From NCBI GenBank assembly GCA_017477805.1, contig JAFUUM010000272.1, positions 1 through 16,778 on the forward strand: 16,778 nt of DNA, written 5' to 3'. Origin of the DNA: Lachnospiraceae bacterium (GTDB lineage: Bacteria; Bacillota; Clostridia; Lachnospirales; Lachnospiraceae). Below are positions 8,201 through 15,696 of the stretch, piece by piece; position 1 is the stretch's first letter; each line of letters opens with the position of its first letter. The position numbers were made by a program, and so were the translations under genes. The notes under the pieces are model-generated. The model was not told the origin of the DNA. It ran no database searches and saw only the letters and a program-made list of their open reading frames with translations.

Positions 8201-8230
8201 AGCGTCGGGGTGAAAACCCCGGCGCTTTTG
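8201..8230 (+). terminator. Intrinsic terminator after the surface-protein gene
   Basis: A 10-bp stem (agcgtcgggg 8201-8210 with ccccggcgct 8217-8226, one G-U), loop tgaaaa, then TTTTG. It lies 37 bp after the stop codon. The stem core and loop are nearly the same as in the terminator at 2841-2869. Confidence 0.87.
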
Positions 8231-8233
8231 TTG

Positions 8234-8239
8234 TATAAT
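8234..8239 (+). promoter_or_regulatory. Candidate -10 box of the signal peptidase gene at the foot of the terminator
   Basis: A perfect TATAAT lies just after the terminator T-run and about 27 nt before the signal peptidase ATG. A -35 box at normal spacing would fall inside the terminator loop and 3' arm (tgaaaa), which is a poor match, so either the promoter is -10 driven or the gene depends partly on read-through. Confidence 0.45.
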
Positions 8240-8266
8240 AGAGAAAAATCATTGATGGAGAATCTT

Positions 8267-8809
8267 ATGAATACCGAAGAAGAGATCTTGGAAAAAGAAG
8301 ATAATGCGAAACAGTCAGTAAAGGACGATGCAAAATCCATTCTGAAATTTGCTCTTTGGCTGATCCTGTTTGTGGTGGCCTTCAAGCTTGTTTTTATTCA
8401 GGCACGTATTATGTCCGGTTCCATGGAGCCTACGCTGATGACGGGAGACAGAGCTCTCTTTAACAGACTGGCTTATACCTTTGGAGAACCGGAACGGGGC
8501 GACATCATCCTTTTTAAGAGCGATGAGTTCGGACAGAACTTTACAAAGCGTATCATCGGGCTTCCCGGGGATGTGATCACATTTTCCGACGGCCAGGTAT
8601 ATGTCAATTCGGAGGTCCTGTCGGAGACTTATCTGGAAGAAGGCGTCTACAGCATCAGCGATAAAACCTTTGAGGTCCCGGAGGGCAGTTACTTCCTCCT
8701 TGGTGACAACCGCGGTAATTCCAATGACTCTCGCTTCTGGACGGATCCTTATATCCCCAAGAACAAGATCTACGGACGGTATCTCATCACCATATGGCAT
8801 AAACGATAA
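8267..8809 (+). CDS. lepB: Type I signal peptidase
   Basis: Membrane-bound serine protease (family S26) that removes signal peptides from exported proteins on the outer face of the membrane. The 180-aa protein has a cytoplasmic acidic N-terminus, one membrane segment (~24-45), the catalytic Ser in MSGSMEPT (S52), the catalytic Lys in FTKRIIGLPGD (K94), and the conserved box GDNRGNSNDSR (~146-156). Short length and a single N-terminal membrane helix are usual for Gram-positive SipS-like enzymes. The start at 8267 is chosen because GGAG lies 6 nt upstream; earlier in-frame ATGs at 8210 and 8255 lack a site, and the one at 8210 falls in the terminator. It lies just downstream of the surface-protein gene, whose AFA signal peptide is a plausible substrate, but the terminator between them argues for separate transcription. 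Confidence 0.95.
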   Translation: MNTEEEILEKEDNAKQSVKDDAKSILKFALWLILFVVAFKLVFIQARIMSGSMEPTLMTGDRALFNRLAYTFGEPERGDIILFKSDEFGQNFTKRIIGLPGDVITFSDGQVYVNSEVLSETYLEEGVYSISDKTFEVPEGSYFLLGDNRGNSNDSRFWTDPYIPKNKIYGRYLITIWHKR

Positions 8810-8812
8810 TAG

Positions 8813-8840
8813 AAAAGGACATCCGATCAGATGTCCTTTT
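8813..8840. terminator. Bidirectional terminator between convergent genes
   Basis: A perfect 11-bp stem (8813-8823 aaaaggacatc with 8830-8840 gatgtcctttt) around loop cgatca. The A-rich and T-rich ends of the stem supply the U-tract in both directions. It serves the signal peptidase gene on the plus strand and the GTPase gene on the minus strand, whose stop codon (8827-8829) lies inside the loop. Confidence 0.88.
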
Positions 8841-11577
8841 TGAGTACGTAATTCTGCAGTCCTTCCGGTGCCTTCTTTTCATTGTGTTCCCGGATGGCTT
8901 TTTCCGTTCTTGCGACTTCATCCCAGAAGTCGGAGGCGGAGAGGCGGTAAGCGCCGGAGCCAAGGACGATGACCTGTTCGATGGCATCGGAGGTGGCGAC
9001 AGTGACACGGCCGTGCTTTCCTTTGTCCGCTGCAGCTTTCTCGATGTATTGATCCGCAGTTTCCGCTTCCTTGGTGTAGACCACGTGGATGTTGTGATAT
9101 CTTTCTACGTGTTCACGGCCGCCCTCTACCTTATAGGCATCGAAGACCAGGATCAGGGTCTCGCTGCGAAAACCCCGAAAGTTTACGCAGATGTCCATCA
9201 GCTTATCCCGGGCAGCTTTGATGTCCCGCTCCGCCAGGTCTTTTAATTCCTTCGATGCAAAGATCACATTGTAGCCGTCGATAAGAAGATAGCTTTTCTC
9301 CGGGGCAGCAGGTTTCTTCTGCCTGCTGATCCGGTCTGCGGAAAGGTCTTCCGTGCTTTCTTTTTCCGGAATATTGGAATAATCATAGGAGTCTGCATAA
9401 GACTCTCTTGTACGTTGTTTGATGGGCCCGTAGGTCCGTTCAAAGATCGCCTGCAGTTCTTTCTCCGTAGCCCGAAGATCCGCTTCCTTTTGCTTAAAGT
9501 CTCTGGTATCGGGACCCGTAAGTCCCTGCCGAGCCCGAAAGCGCTGAGCGGCTTCTTCGTCGTAAATGGAAAGATCCTCGAGCGCAGCGTCGTTATTTGC
9601 TGCGGCAGTGAAGCCCTTCCCCGGTCTCCAGCCTGTATCCACGTGCATATAGTCCCGGACCTGATCCCAGGGGATCACGGTACCGGCACCATGGGAACAG
9701 AAGACGGAAGAGGCGGGATTGCGCAGATCTGCATCCGGCAGGTAGCCGCTTTCGGCGATCACTTCTTCCGCATTGTGACAGGGTTCATAGTCTTTGAAGA
9801 AAGTGGTCAGAGATCCTTCTCCTTTGGTGTAGGCAGCCACATCCTTTGCATAATCCGCCAGTGTGGCTGCGGGAACGGAGCCGGTAAGAACTCCGGTATT
9901 TCCCTGCAGATCCGGGGGATCCAGCTTTGCAAAGCGCTCGGAAAGGTCCGTCATGGCCCGTCCCAGATTTTCCGAAGGCACCTCCAGACGGAAGGACAAA
10001 ACAGGCTCTAACAGCACGCTTTCGGCCATCATCAACCCCTGTCGCACGGCCCGGTAGGTGGCTTTTCTGAAATCGCCGCCCTCCGTATGCTTTTCGTGGG
10101 CTTTTCCGCCAATCAGGGTGATCTTCACATCCGTCAGGTCGGAGCCGGTGAGGACACCTTTGTGACGTTTTTCTTCCAGGTGGGTGAGGACAAGCCTCTG
10201 CCAGTTTTTGGCAAGAAGATCCGTGGAACAGTCCGTTTCGAAAACAAGCCCGGATCCGGGATCCCCGGGAGAAAGCAGGAGATGCACTTCCGCATAGTGG
10301 CGCAGGGGCTCGAAGTGCCCAACGCCCTCCACGGTGGAGGCAATGGTTTCCTTGTAAACGATCCGACCGGTATCAAAACCGATGGTCACGCCGAAGCGGC
10401 TTTCCATCCGGGATTTCAACAATTCCATCTGCACGCTGCCCATGACCCGGACATACAGATCTCCGGTTTCTTCGTCATTGCTTGCCTGCAAAAGCGGATC
10501 TTCTTCCTGCAGCTGCTGCAGGTTCTGCCACACTTTCACGGGATCCGCATCGTCCGTCAAAAGCAGTCTGTAGTTCAAAATAGGTTGGATCAGTTCCGAG
10601 ACGGAGGTTTCTTCAAAGCCGAGTCCGTCTCCGATCCGGGTGTAACTAAGCCCGGTGACGGCACAGATGTTGCCGGCACTCACTTCCTGTACCGCTTCCG
10701 GTTTCGCACCGTTTTGCAAAAAGATCCCGTCGATCTTCTCGGGTTCCGCATCTTCCGGAGCCAAAGGTTCCGGGACCACATCCCGGATCTTTAAACAGCC
10801 GCCTGTGATCCTCAGGTGGGTATATCGTTTGCCGCCTTCCCGGGTGATCTTGAACACTCTGGCACCGAATGCCTCCCCGTATTCTTTTTCGGGAACAAAA
10901 GCCTGCAAGGTGGCCAGAAGAGTGTCCACCCCTGTCAGTTTTAACGCAGATCCGAATACCACGGGAAAGAGTTTCCGCGAGGACACCAGTCTTTTCACGT
11001 CCCCTTCCGTGACAGCGCATCCGTCTTCCAGATAGGCTTCCAACAGGGATTCATCGCACAGGGCGATGGCTTCCTGCAGATCCGGATCGCTTACGTCCGC
11101 CCCGGCAAAAGAAAGACAGTGGGATGACAACTTCTCCTGCAGCTCCGATAATAGGGCATTTCCGTCTGCGCCCGGCTGGTCCATTTTGTTGACGAACAAA
11201 AAGACCGGCACCTGATAGTGATCCAGTAGCTTCCAGAGAAGCCGTACCTGCCCGGTAACGCCGTCGGCGGCACTGATGACGAGAATGGCGCAGTCCAGGA
11301 TCTGGAGGGTCCGCTCCATCTCCGGAGAAAAATCCACGTGTCCCGGGGTATCAACCAGGATGTACCTGGTATCCCCCATGGAGAAACGTGCTTCCTTGGA
11401 ATAAATGGTAATACCGCGTTTCCGTTCCGTCTCATCCGTATCCAGAAAGGCATCTCCGTGATCCACACGGCCAAGAGACCGGATCGCTCCGGTCTGAAAT
11501 AAAATGGCTTCGGATAAAGTTGTCTTTCCGGCATCCACATGGGCAAGAACGCCGATACTGCGGTATTTATTCGTCAT
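8827..11577 (-). CDS. TetM-like translational GTPase fused to a Rae1/YacP-type NYN ribonuclease domain
   Basis: A 916-aa protein, well over the ~640 aa of TetM/TetO. Residues 1-~640 are an EF-G-like ribosomal-protection-type GTPase: AHVDAGKTT (12-20), RGITI (54-58), DTPGH (76-80), NKMD (130-133), then domains II-V. After a linker region with HGAGTVIPW and a charged segment, residues ~762-890 form an NYN/PIN-fold domain matching YacP/Rae1: LLIDGYN (D767), LVFDAY (D813), TKEAETADQYIE (D842) and VTVATSD (D864), the expected acidic metal-binding set, then LSASDFW. TetM-type factors bind at the ribosomal A site and hydrolyse GTP; B. subtilis Rae1 cuts translated mRNA at the A site. The fusion suggests GTP-driven delivery of an RNase to ribosomes, which is inference. 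Tetracycline resistance cannot be concluded. The start codon overlaps the end of the upstream FecR gene by 11 nt with no good Shine-Dalgarno site, so translation is probably coupled. Confidence 0.9.
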   Translation of the reverse strand: MTNKYRSIGVLAHVDAGKTTLSEAILFQTGAIRSLGRVDHGDAFLDTDETERKRGITIYSKEARFSMGDTRYILVDTPGHVDFSPEMERTLQILDCAILVISAADGVTGQVRLLWKLLDHYQVPVFLFVNKMDQPGADGNALLSELQEKLSSHCLSFAGADVSDPDLQEAIALCDESLLEAYLEDGCAVTEGDVKRLVSSRKLFPVVFGSALKLTGVDTLLATLQAFVPEKEYGEAFGARVFKITREGGKRYTHLRITGGCLKIRDVVPEPLAPEDAEPEKIDGIFLQNGAKPEAVQEVSAGNICAVTGLSYTRIGDGLGFEETSVSELIQPILNYRLLLTDDADPVKVWQNLQQLQEEDPLLQASNDEETGDLYVRVMGSVQMELLKSRMESRFGVTIGFDTGRIVYKETIASTVEGVGHFEPLRHYAEVHLLLSPGDPGSGLVFETDCSTDLLAKNWQRLVLTHLEEKRHKGVLTGSDLTDVKITLIGGKAHEKHTEGGDFRKATYRAVRQGLMMAESVLLEPVLSFRLEVPSENLGRAMTDLSERFAKLDPPDLQGNTGVLTGSVPAATLADYAKDVAAYTKGEGSLTTFFKDYEPCHNAEEVIAESGYLPDADLRNPASSVFCSHGAGTVIPWDQVRDYMHVDTGWRPGKGFTAAANNDAALEDLSIYDEEAAQRFRARQGLTGPDTRDFKQKEADLRATEKELQAIFERTYGPIKQRTRESYADSYDYSNIPEKESTEDLSADRISRQKKPAAPEKSYLLIDGYNVIFASKELKDLAERDIKAARDKLMDICVNFRGFRSETLILVFDAYKVEGGREHVERYHNIHVVYTKEAETADQYIEKAAADKGKHGRVTVATSDAIEQVIVLGSGAYRLSASDFWDEVARTEKAIREHNEKKAPEGLQNYVLKKDI

Positions 11578-13048
11578 AAAGAGGGTTTTCCGTTAAACGG
11601 ACGATCTGTCCGTATTCATTTCCTTCGGGATGAAGGGGACCAAGATCCCGCCAGTTTTCGTAGGTGGTGTTGTAATAGAGTGCGTAAGCCGGACCGTAGG
11701 CGGAGGTCAGACCCGACTCATAAAACTCCCGGAAAGGGATCTCGGCATATTCTTTTTGCGGTTCATTTGTTTTCAGGTATTTGATCGTTGCGTTTTCGGC
11801 AATGATCGTTGAGGCTTCTTCGTGGTAATCGTTATAAAAATACTGGGGTGCAAATTCGGCATCTTCTTCGGAAGACATATACCCATACAGAGGAATTCGG
11901 CCGTCCGACAGTGCATCCAGGGCGGACACCATGTAGATTTCGCTGTAATTGTCCAGAGCTTCCTGCAGAGAGTTATATTCCTCCCAGACCAGGTATTTCT
12001 TTCCTCCATCTATGGTGACACATTTGTAGCCCGCCAGATATTCGGTGATGGCAAGCAGGGAATCCGGGAAGGGGCTTCCAAGCTCAATGGCGTCAAATTC
12101 TTCTCGGGAGATGGTAAGTAACGAACCGGTCCAGAAATATTGCCAGGTGGCGGTGTAGGTTCCGTCTCCGTTGGGAGTTACGGATAAAAGGTTTGTACAG
12201 GAATTGGCTTTTGTTGTGATGTCGGAGTAGATCCCAAGATACCCTTCCGGCAGGTCATAGGAGGCGTTCCCATTTTCGGAGCCACCTTCTTCGGTTTCGG
12301 TCGCTGCCTCGGGAAGATCCCCGCCATCGCCGGTGAATCCGCCTGTGGCGTGTGCTGAATATGCGTCCTCCCAGTTATCGCCAAGGGCTTCTTCAATCAT
12401 GTCGGAGAGGGCATCATCCTCATGGATCTCGTTCAGGACAAATTCCGGCAGATCTTCCGTTGTCATGGGAATGATCTCGAAGGTTGCGGTGTCGTCATCC
12501 ACTTCCACCGTCAGCTTTTCTCCGGCGTTTACGATCACGGTCTCATCGCAGGAGGATACTTCCACCTTTCCGCTGGTGAGGACAAGCTGTGAGGAATGCT
12601 TATCGAGCACCTTGACGTAACCGGAGGTGCCCCGGATCCCCACGGTCATGCTGGAAGTCCGGATGTCAAAACTTTCATCATCGGCAAGTGGCTCCATGAC
12701 CTTAAAATAGATCTCGCCCTTTAACACGTTTAATTCCAGTTTTTTATTCTTCTGTGTGACTTCGGCTTTTGTTTCTTCCGAAAGGGTAACGGCCTTTACA
12801 TCATCCAGACCGATGCCTGCCAGGCTGTCTTCTTTTGTCCGGATCTCCGTTCCGGAAAGAAGCTTCATGTCCTCCCGGACAGTCTGGTCCTTGTCATTCA
12901 GTGTTACCTTCACCGTCCCGGAAACTTTAACAAGTCTCATGGTGGTGGCGGTCAGGGAAGAGAGGGCTGAAAGATCACCGCACCCGTATAAAGTCTGTAA
13001 GAGCAGGATTGCGGCCAGGATCAAAGCAATCCGTTTTTGTTTCTTCAT
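11567..13048 (-). CDS. FecR-domain lipoprotein
   Basis: A 493-aa predicted lipoprotein anchored to the outer face of the cytoplasmic membrane. The N-terminus MKKQKRIALILAAILLL leads to a lipobox LYGC with the lipidated Cys at 23. Residues ~42-185 form a FecR domain (VSGTVKVTL, LLSGTEIRT, GLDDVKAVTLSE, LNVLKGEIYFKV, SMTVGIRGTSGYV, VNAGEKLTV). An acidic, Gly-rich linker follows (~220-265), then a C-terminal half of ~225 residues that I do not recognise, rich in Tyr, Trp and acidic residues. FecR is best known as the sensor of TonB/sigma-factor systems, but stand-alone FecR lipoproteins exist in Gram-positives and their role is mostly unknown. No sigma factor gene is adjacent. The start at 13048 fits the lipoprotein signal and has GGGAG about 10 nt upstream. 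It is the first gene of a two-gene operon with the GTPase-NYN fusion. Confidence 0.87.
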   Translation of the reverse strand: MKKQKRIALILAAILLLQTLYGCGDLSALSSLTATTMRLVKVSGTVKVTLNDKDQTVREDMKLLSGTEIRTKEDSLAGIGLDDVKAVTLSEETKAEVTQKNKKLELNVLKGEIYFKVMEPLADDESFDIRTSSMTVGIRGTSGYVKVLDKHSSQLVLTSGKVEVSSCDETVIVNAGEKLTVEVDDDTATFEIIPMTTEDLPEFVLNEIHEDDALSDMIEEALGDNWEDAYSAHATGGFTGDGGDLPEAATETEEGGSENGNASYDLPEGYLGIYSDITTKANSCTNLLSVTPNGDGTYTATWQYFWTGSLLTISREEFDAIELGSPFPDSLLAITEYLAGYKCVTIDGGKKYLVWEEYNSLQEALDNYSEIYMVSALDALSDGRIPLYGYMSSEEDAEFAPQYFYNDYHEEASTIIAENATIKYLKTNEPQKEYAEIPFREFYESGLTSAYGPAYALYYNTTYENWRDLGPLHPEGNEYGQIVRLTENPLYDE

Positions 13049-13105
13049 GGTTTCATTTCTCCCGTCCGGATGCCCCCGCATCCTTTTTGTTTCGTATTCC
13101 ACATC

Positions 13106-13134
13106 ATCCTAAAAAATACCATTTTTCATGTAAA
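13106..13134 (-). promoter_or_regulatory. Candidate sigma-A promoter of the FecR-GTPase operon
   Basis: On the minus strand TTTACA (13129-13134, 5/6) is followed by a 17-nt spacer and TAGGAT (13106-13111, 4/6). Transcription would start near 13099, giving a leader of about 50 nt. It lies in the 105-bp divergent region shared with the MBOAT gene, where I see no equally good plus-strand promoter. Confidence 0.55.
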
Positions 13135-13153
13135 AATGCTAATATATATCTTA

Positions 13154-14539
13154 ATGTTGACTTTTTCGGATCTGAGATTTATTTTTCGCATATTTCCGAT
13201 CCTGGTACTGATCTATTACATTACGCCTACGAAACTTCGGGCCTGGGTTTTGCTGATCGGAAGCATTGCCCTGTATGCCGTGGGAGAACCGTATTTTGTC
13301 TTTTTGCTATTGGGACTGACGGTGCTCAATTACCTGCTTGGAAAGGGAGTCCATGCATTACGCGGCGGGAAAAGAAAGTTTCTTTTGGTCCTGGCACTGC
13401 TTTTGGATATCGGTGCGCTGGCGGCGTTTAAGGTACTGGGAACCTACGTGGATTCTGCGTTTTTGCCGGTTGGCATCAGTTTTTATTGTTTCAAGATGAT
13501 CTCCTATCAGGCAGATCTTTACCGTGGAAAGATGGTGACAAGGCCCTCTTTCCGGGATACGGCACTGTACTTTTGTTTCTTTGCCCAGATCCTTCAGGGC
13601 CCTGTAACGAGATTTGACTTTATCACCCACAACCATCTCTGGCGAGAGCGGCACTATGCGGTATCGGAAAAAGAGCACCGCAGAAAAGTGCTGGAGGATG
13701 TGGATGACGGTCTGCGGTATTTTATCCTCGGTCTGTCCATGAAGATCCTTTTGGCGGATCATCTGGCCATGCTCTGGAACCAGCTTAAGACCATCGGCTT
13801 TGAGACCATCTCCACACCCCTTGCCTGGCTGGGTGCCTACGGCTATTCTCTGGAACTGTACTTTGATTTCTGGGGGTATTCCCTGATGGCTGCAGGTCTT
13901 GGCGTCATGCTGGGCTTTCCCTTTGTCAAGAACTTCGACCAGCCCTATGGTGCCTGCGGCGTAGCAGACTTTTACCGCAGATGGCACATCACCCTGGGAA
14001 TGTTCCTTCGGGATTACGTGTATTTCCCCCTGGGAGGCAGCAGATGCGGCAAGATCCGCACGTTCTTTAATCTCCTGGTGGTCTGGATCATCACCGGGAT
14101 CTGGCATGGCCTGACCCCCAACTTCCTGATCTGGGGTTTGAGCCTGTTTTTCCTCATCGTTATGGAGAAATTCCTCTGGAACAGATGGAAGTTTACCCGT
14201 CTTGTCATGGGACACTTCCATGTGCTGGTGCTTGTTCCCCTGACCTGGGCCGTTTTCGCTATTCCGGATCTTACTGAACTTGGCTTTTACATGATGCGTC
14301 TGTTCCCCTTCTGGGGACACGGGATCTCCGTGAACCCCCTGGACTTTTCAAGGTACGGCGTCGGATTCTTCGGATTTTTCATTACGGGACTCATCATGTT
14401 GATCCCCGGTGTTTACAGGCTGATGGTCAATCACCGGAAAAAACCGGTGATGAGTGTGATCCTCTTTACCCTGTTCTGGCTCTGCGTGTACAGCCTTTGT
14501 ACCTCCGCAGGCAACCCCTTTATGTATTTGAAATTCTAG
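13154..14539 (+). CDS. MBOAT family O-acyltransferase (AlgI-like)
   Basis: Polytopic membrane O-acyltransferase, 461 aa, close to the usual length of AlgI/DltB-type proteins. These pass acyl groups, often acetyl, across the membrane for transfer to an exported polysaccharide or wall polymer. The opening MLTFSDLRFIFRIFPIL and YAVGEPYF matches the family N-terminus. The core holds FAQILQGPVTRF, DFWGYSLMAAGLGVMLGF, FYRRWHITLGMFLRDYVYFP (H278) and GIWHGLTPNFLIWG with the conserved His (H318). The start at 13154 is chosen by family likeness. No clear Shine-Dalgarno site precedes it or the in-frame ATGs at 13136 and 13037, and the latter would overlap the FecR start. The SGNH hydrolase gene begins 12 bp after its stop, so the two are probably co-transcribed as an acylation pair. 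Confidence 0.9.
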   Translation: MLTFSDLRFIFRIFPILVLIYYITPTKLRAWVLLIGSIALYAVGEPYFVFLLLGLTVLNYLLGKGVHALRGGKRKFLLVLALLLDIGALAAFKVLGTYVDSAFLPVGISFYCFKMISYQADLYRGKMVTRPSFRDTALYFCFFAQILQGPVTRFDFITHNHLWRERHYAVSEKEHRRKVLEDVDDGLRYFILGLSMKILLADHLAMLWNQLKTIGFETISTPLAWLGAYGYSLELYFDFWGYSLMAAGLGVMLGFPFVKNFDQPYGACGVADFYRRWHITLGMFLRDYVYFPLGGSRCGKIRTFFNLLVVWIITGIWHGLTPNFLIWGLSLFFLIVMEKFLWNRWKFTRLVMGHFHVLVLVPLTWAVFAIPDLTELGFYMMRLFPFWGHGISVNPLDFSRYGVGFFGFFITGLIMLIPGVYRLMVNHRKKPVMSVILFTLFWLCVYSLCTSAGNPFMYLKF

Positions 14540-14551
14540 GCCGGAAACGGC

Positions 14552-15661
14552 ATGCGGTCGCGTAAAATGAGCAATCAACGTTACACCTACAAACCGGGTG
14601 ACAGACATAAAAAGAAAACAAAAAACAGCATATTGTTACCTGCCATTGCAGTCTGTGCCCTGACCCTTGAGCTCATTGCGGGACTTAGGCGGCACACGAT
14701 CTACGAGCCCTACCGCATCGACCTTTATCAGGTGCCGCTGCTATCCCTGGTGTTTGATGCCATGCAGGAAAACATCTATCCCTGGACGGATACGGCGGAA
14801 GTCCTTGGAGAAGACGGTGCACCCAGAAACGGCGGCCTTTTTGGCTTTCTGGGAGAAGAGGAAACGGAAGAAGCGGGAGAAGCCGGGACGGAAGATGTGG
14901 CGGAAACAGTAGCAGAGACCGAAACGGAAGCTGTACCTGCCGAAACAGCACAGGAAACGGAGACCGAAGCGGTGCAGGAAACGGAAGAGACCGCTGCACC
15001 CGAACCCCTTACCTTTACGACCGTTACGGATGTGTACTTTGCAGACGCGGTTTTTTTGGGAGATTCCCGAATGGAAGGCCTGTCCCTTTACTGTAAGGAA
15101 TTGGACGAGATCGCAACCTTCTACGCAAAACCCTCCCTCAGCGTGTACACCCTTTTGAAAAAGGCTTTTATCCCCAAGGATGGGGGCGGAAAGATGACCA
15201 TCCCCGAAGCCCTTTCTTTAAAGCAGTACGGAAAGGTCTACATCATGGTTGGTATCAACGGCATTGACGTTGGTACCACGGATTATTACAAAGAGCACTA
15301 TCAGGAAGTCGTCGATGAGATCAGACAACTGCAGCCAAATGCCCTGATCTATGTCTGTTCCATCATGCACGTGACAAAGCACAAGAGTCAGACCGACAGG
15401 ATCTTTGCCAATTCCAAGATCGACGCCATGAACACGGCGGCTGCGGAACTGGCGGACGGTGAGACCATCTTTTATCTGGATATGAATGAACCGGTGGATG
15501 ATGAAGAAGGAAACCTTCGAAATGACCTGACGGGAGACGGGGTGCACTTAAAGGGCTCGGCTTACGAACCCTGGCATCAGTATCTGCTGACCCATGCCAT
15601 TGTCCGGCCCGGCATCGATATCACAGGGATCCTGGATCCTGACAATGTTCCCGATGAATAA
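14552..15661 (+). CDS. Membrane-anchored SGNH/GDSL hydrolase, partner of the MBOAT protein
   Basis: A 369-aa protein with a basic N-terminus, one membrane helix (~26-44), an extracytoplasmic spacer, a Glu/Thr/Ala-rich low-complexity linker (~101-150) and a C-terminal SGNH esterase/acyltransferase domain (~160-350). Catalytic blocks visible: VFLGDSRMEG (Ser 172), MVGINGID (Gly 234, Asn 236) and DGVHLK (Asp 329, His 332). In AlgI/AlgX- or PatA/PatB-like pairs the MBOAT exports the acyl group and an extracytoplasmic SGNH protein places it on, or removes it from, the polymer. The tight spacing with the MBOAT gene supports that role; the polymer is unknown. The start is uncertain: ATG at 14552 or in-frame ATG at 14567, neither with a Shine-Dalgarno site. 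A small hairpin (14540-14551) directly precedes the first. Confidence 0.87.
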   Translation: MRSRKMSNQRYTYKPGDRHKKKTKNSILLPAIAVCALTLELIAGLRRHTIYEPYRIDLYQVPLLSLVFDAMQENIYPWTDTAEVLGEDGAPRNGGLFGFLGEEETEEAGEAGTEDVAETVAETETEAVPAETAQETETEAVQETEETAAPEPLTFTTVTDVYFADAVFLGDSRMEGLSLYCKELDEIATFYAKPSLSVYTLLKKAFIPKDGGGKMTIPEALSLKQYGKVYIMVGINGIDVGTTDYYKEHYQEVVDEIRQLQPNALIYVCSIMHVTKHKSQTDRIFANSKIDAMNTAAAELADGETIFYLDMNEPVDDEEGNLRNDLTGDGVHLKGSAYEPWHQYLLTHAIVRPGIDITGILDPDNVPDE

Positions 15662-15662
15662 A

Positions 15663-15687
15663 AAACGGCCGGGAAATCCGACCGTTT
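15663..15687. terminator. Probable bidirectional terminator between convergent genes
   Basis: aaacgg (15663-15668) pairs with ccgttt (15682-15687). One mismatch and then cgg/ccg extend the stem around loop gaaat. It fills most of the 35 bp between the SGNH hydrolase stop and the stop of the minus-strand hypothetical gene. The U-tracts are short, so efficiency is uncertain. Confidence 0.65.
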
Positions 15688-15696
15688 GAAGATTTA

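Noticed and set aside
9415..10794. Plus-strand open frames of 198 and 235 aa opposite the GTPase gene
   Set aside because: Shadows of a strongly supported coding strand, without ribosome-binding sites or recognisable products.
8827..11577. Calling the GTPase a tetracycline-resistance gene
   Set aside because: Only the general ribosomal-protection fold is visible. The fusion and divergence from TetM make resistance an untested guess.
13037..13153. Longer N-terminus for the MBOAT protein (start at 13037)
   Set aside because: It would overlap the start of the divergent FecR gene and its promoter; family proteins begin at the MLTFSDL position.
13358..14320. Minus-strand 320-aa open frame opposite the MBOAT gene
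   Set aside because: His/Gln-rich composition with no family likeness; the plus strand carries well-conserved MBOAT motifs.
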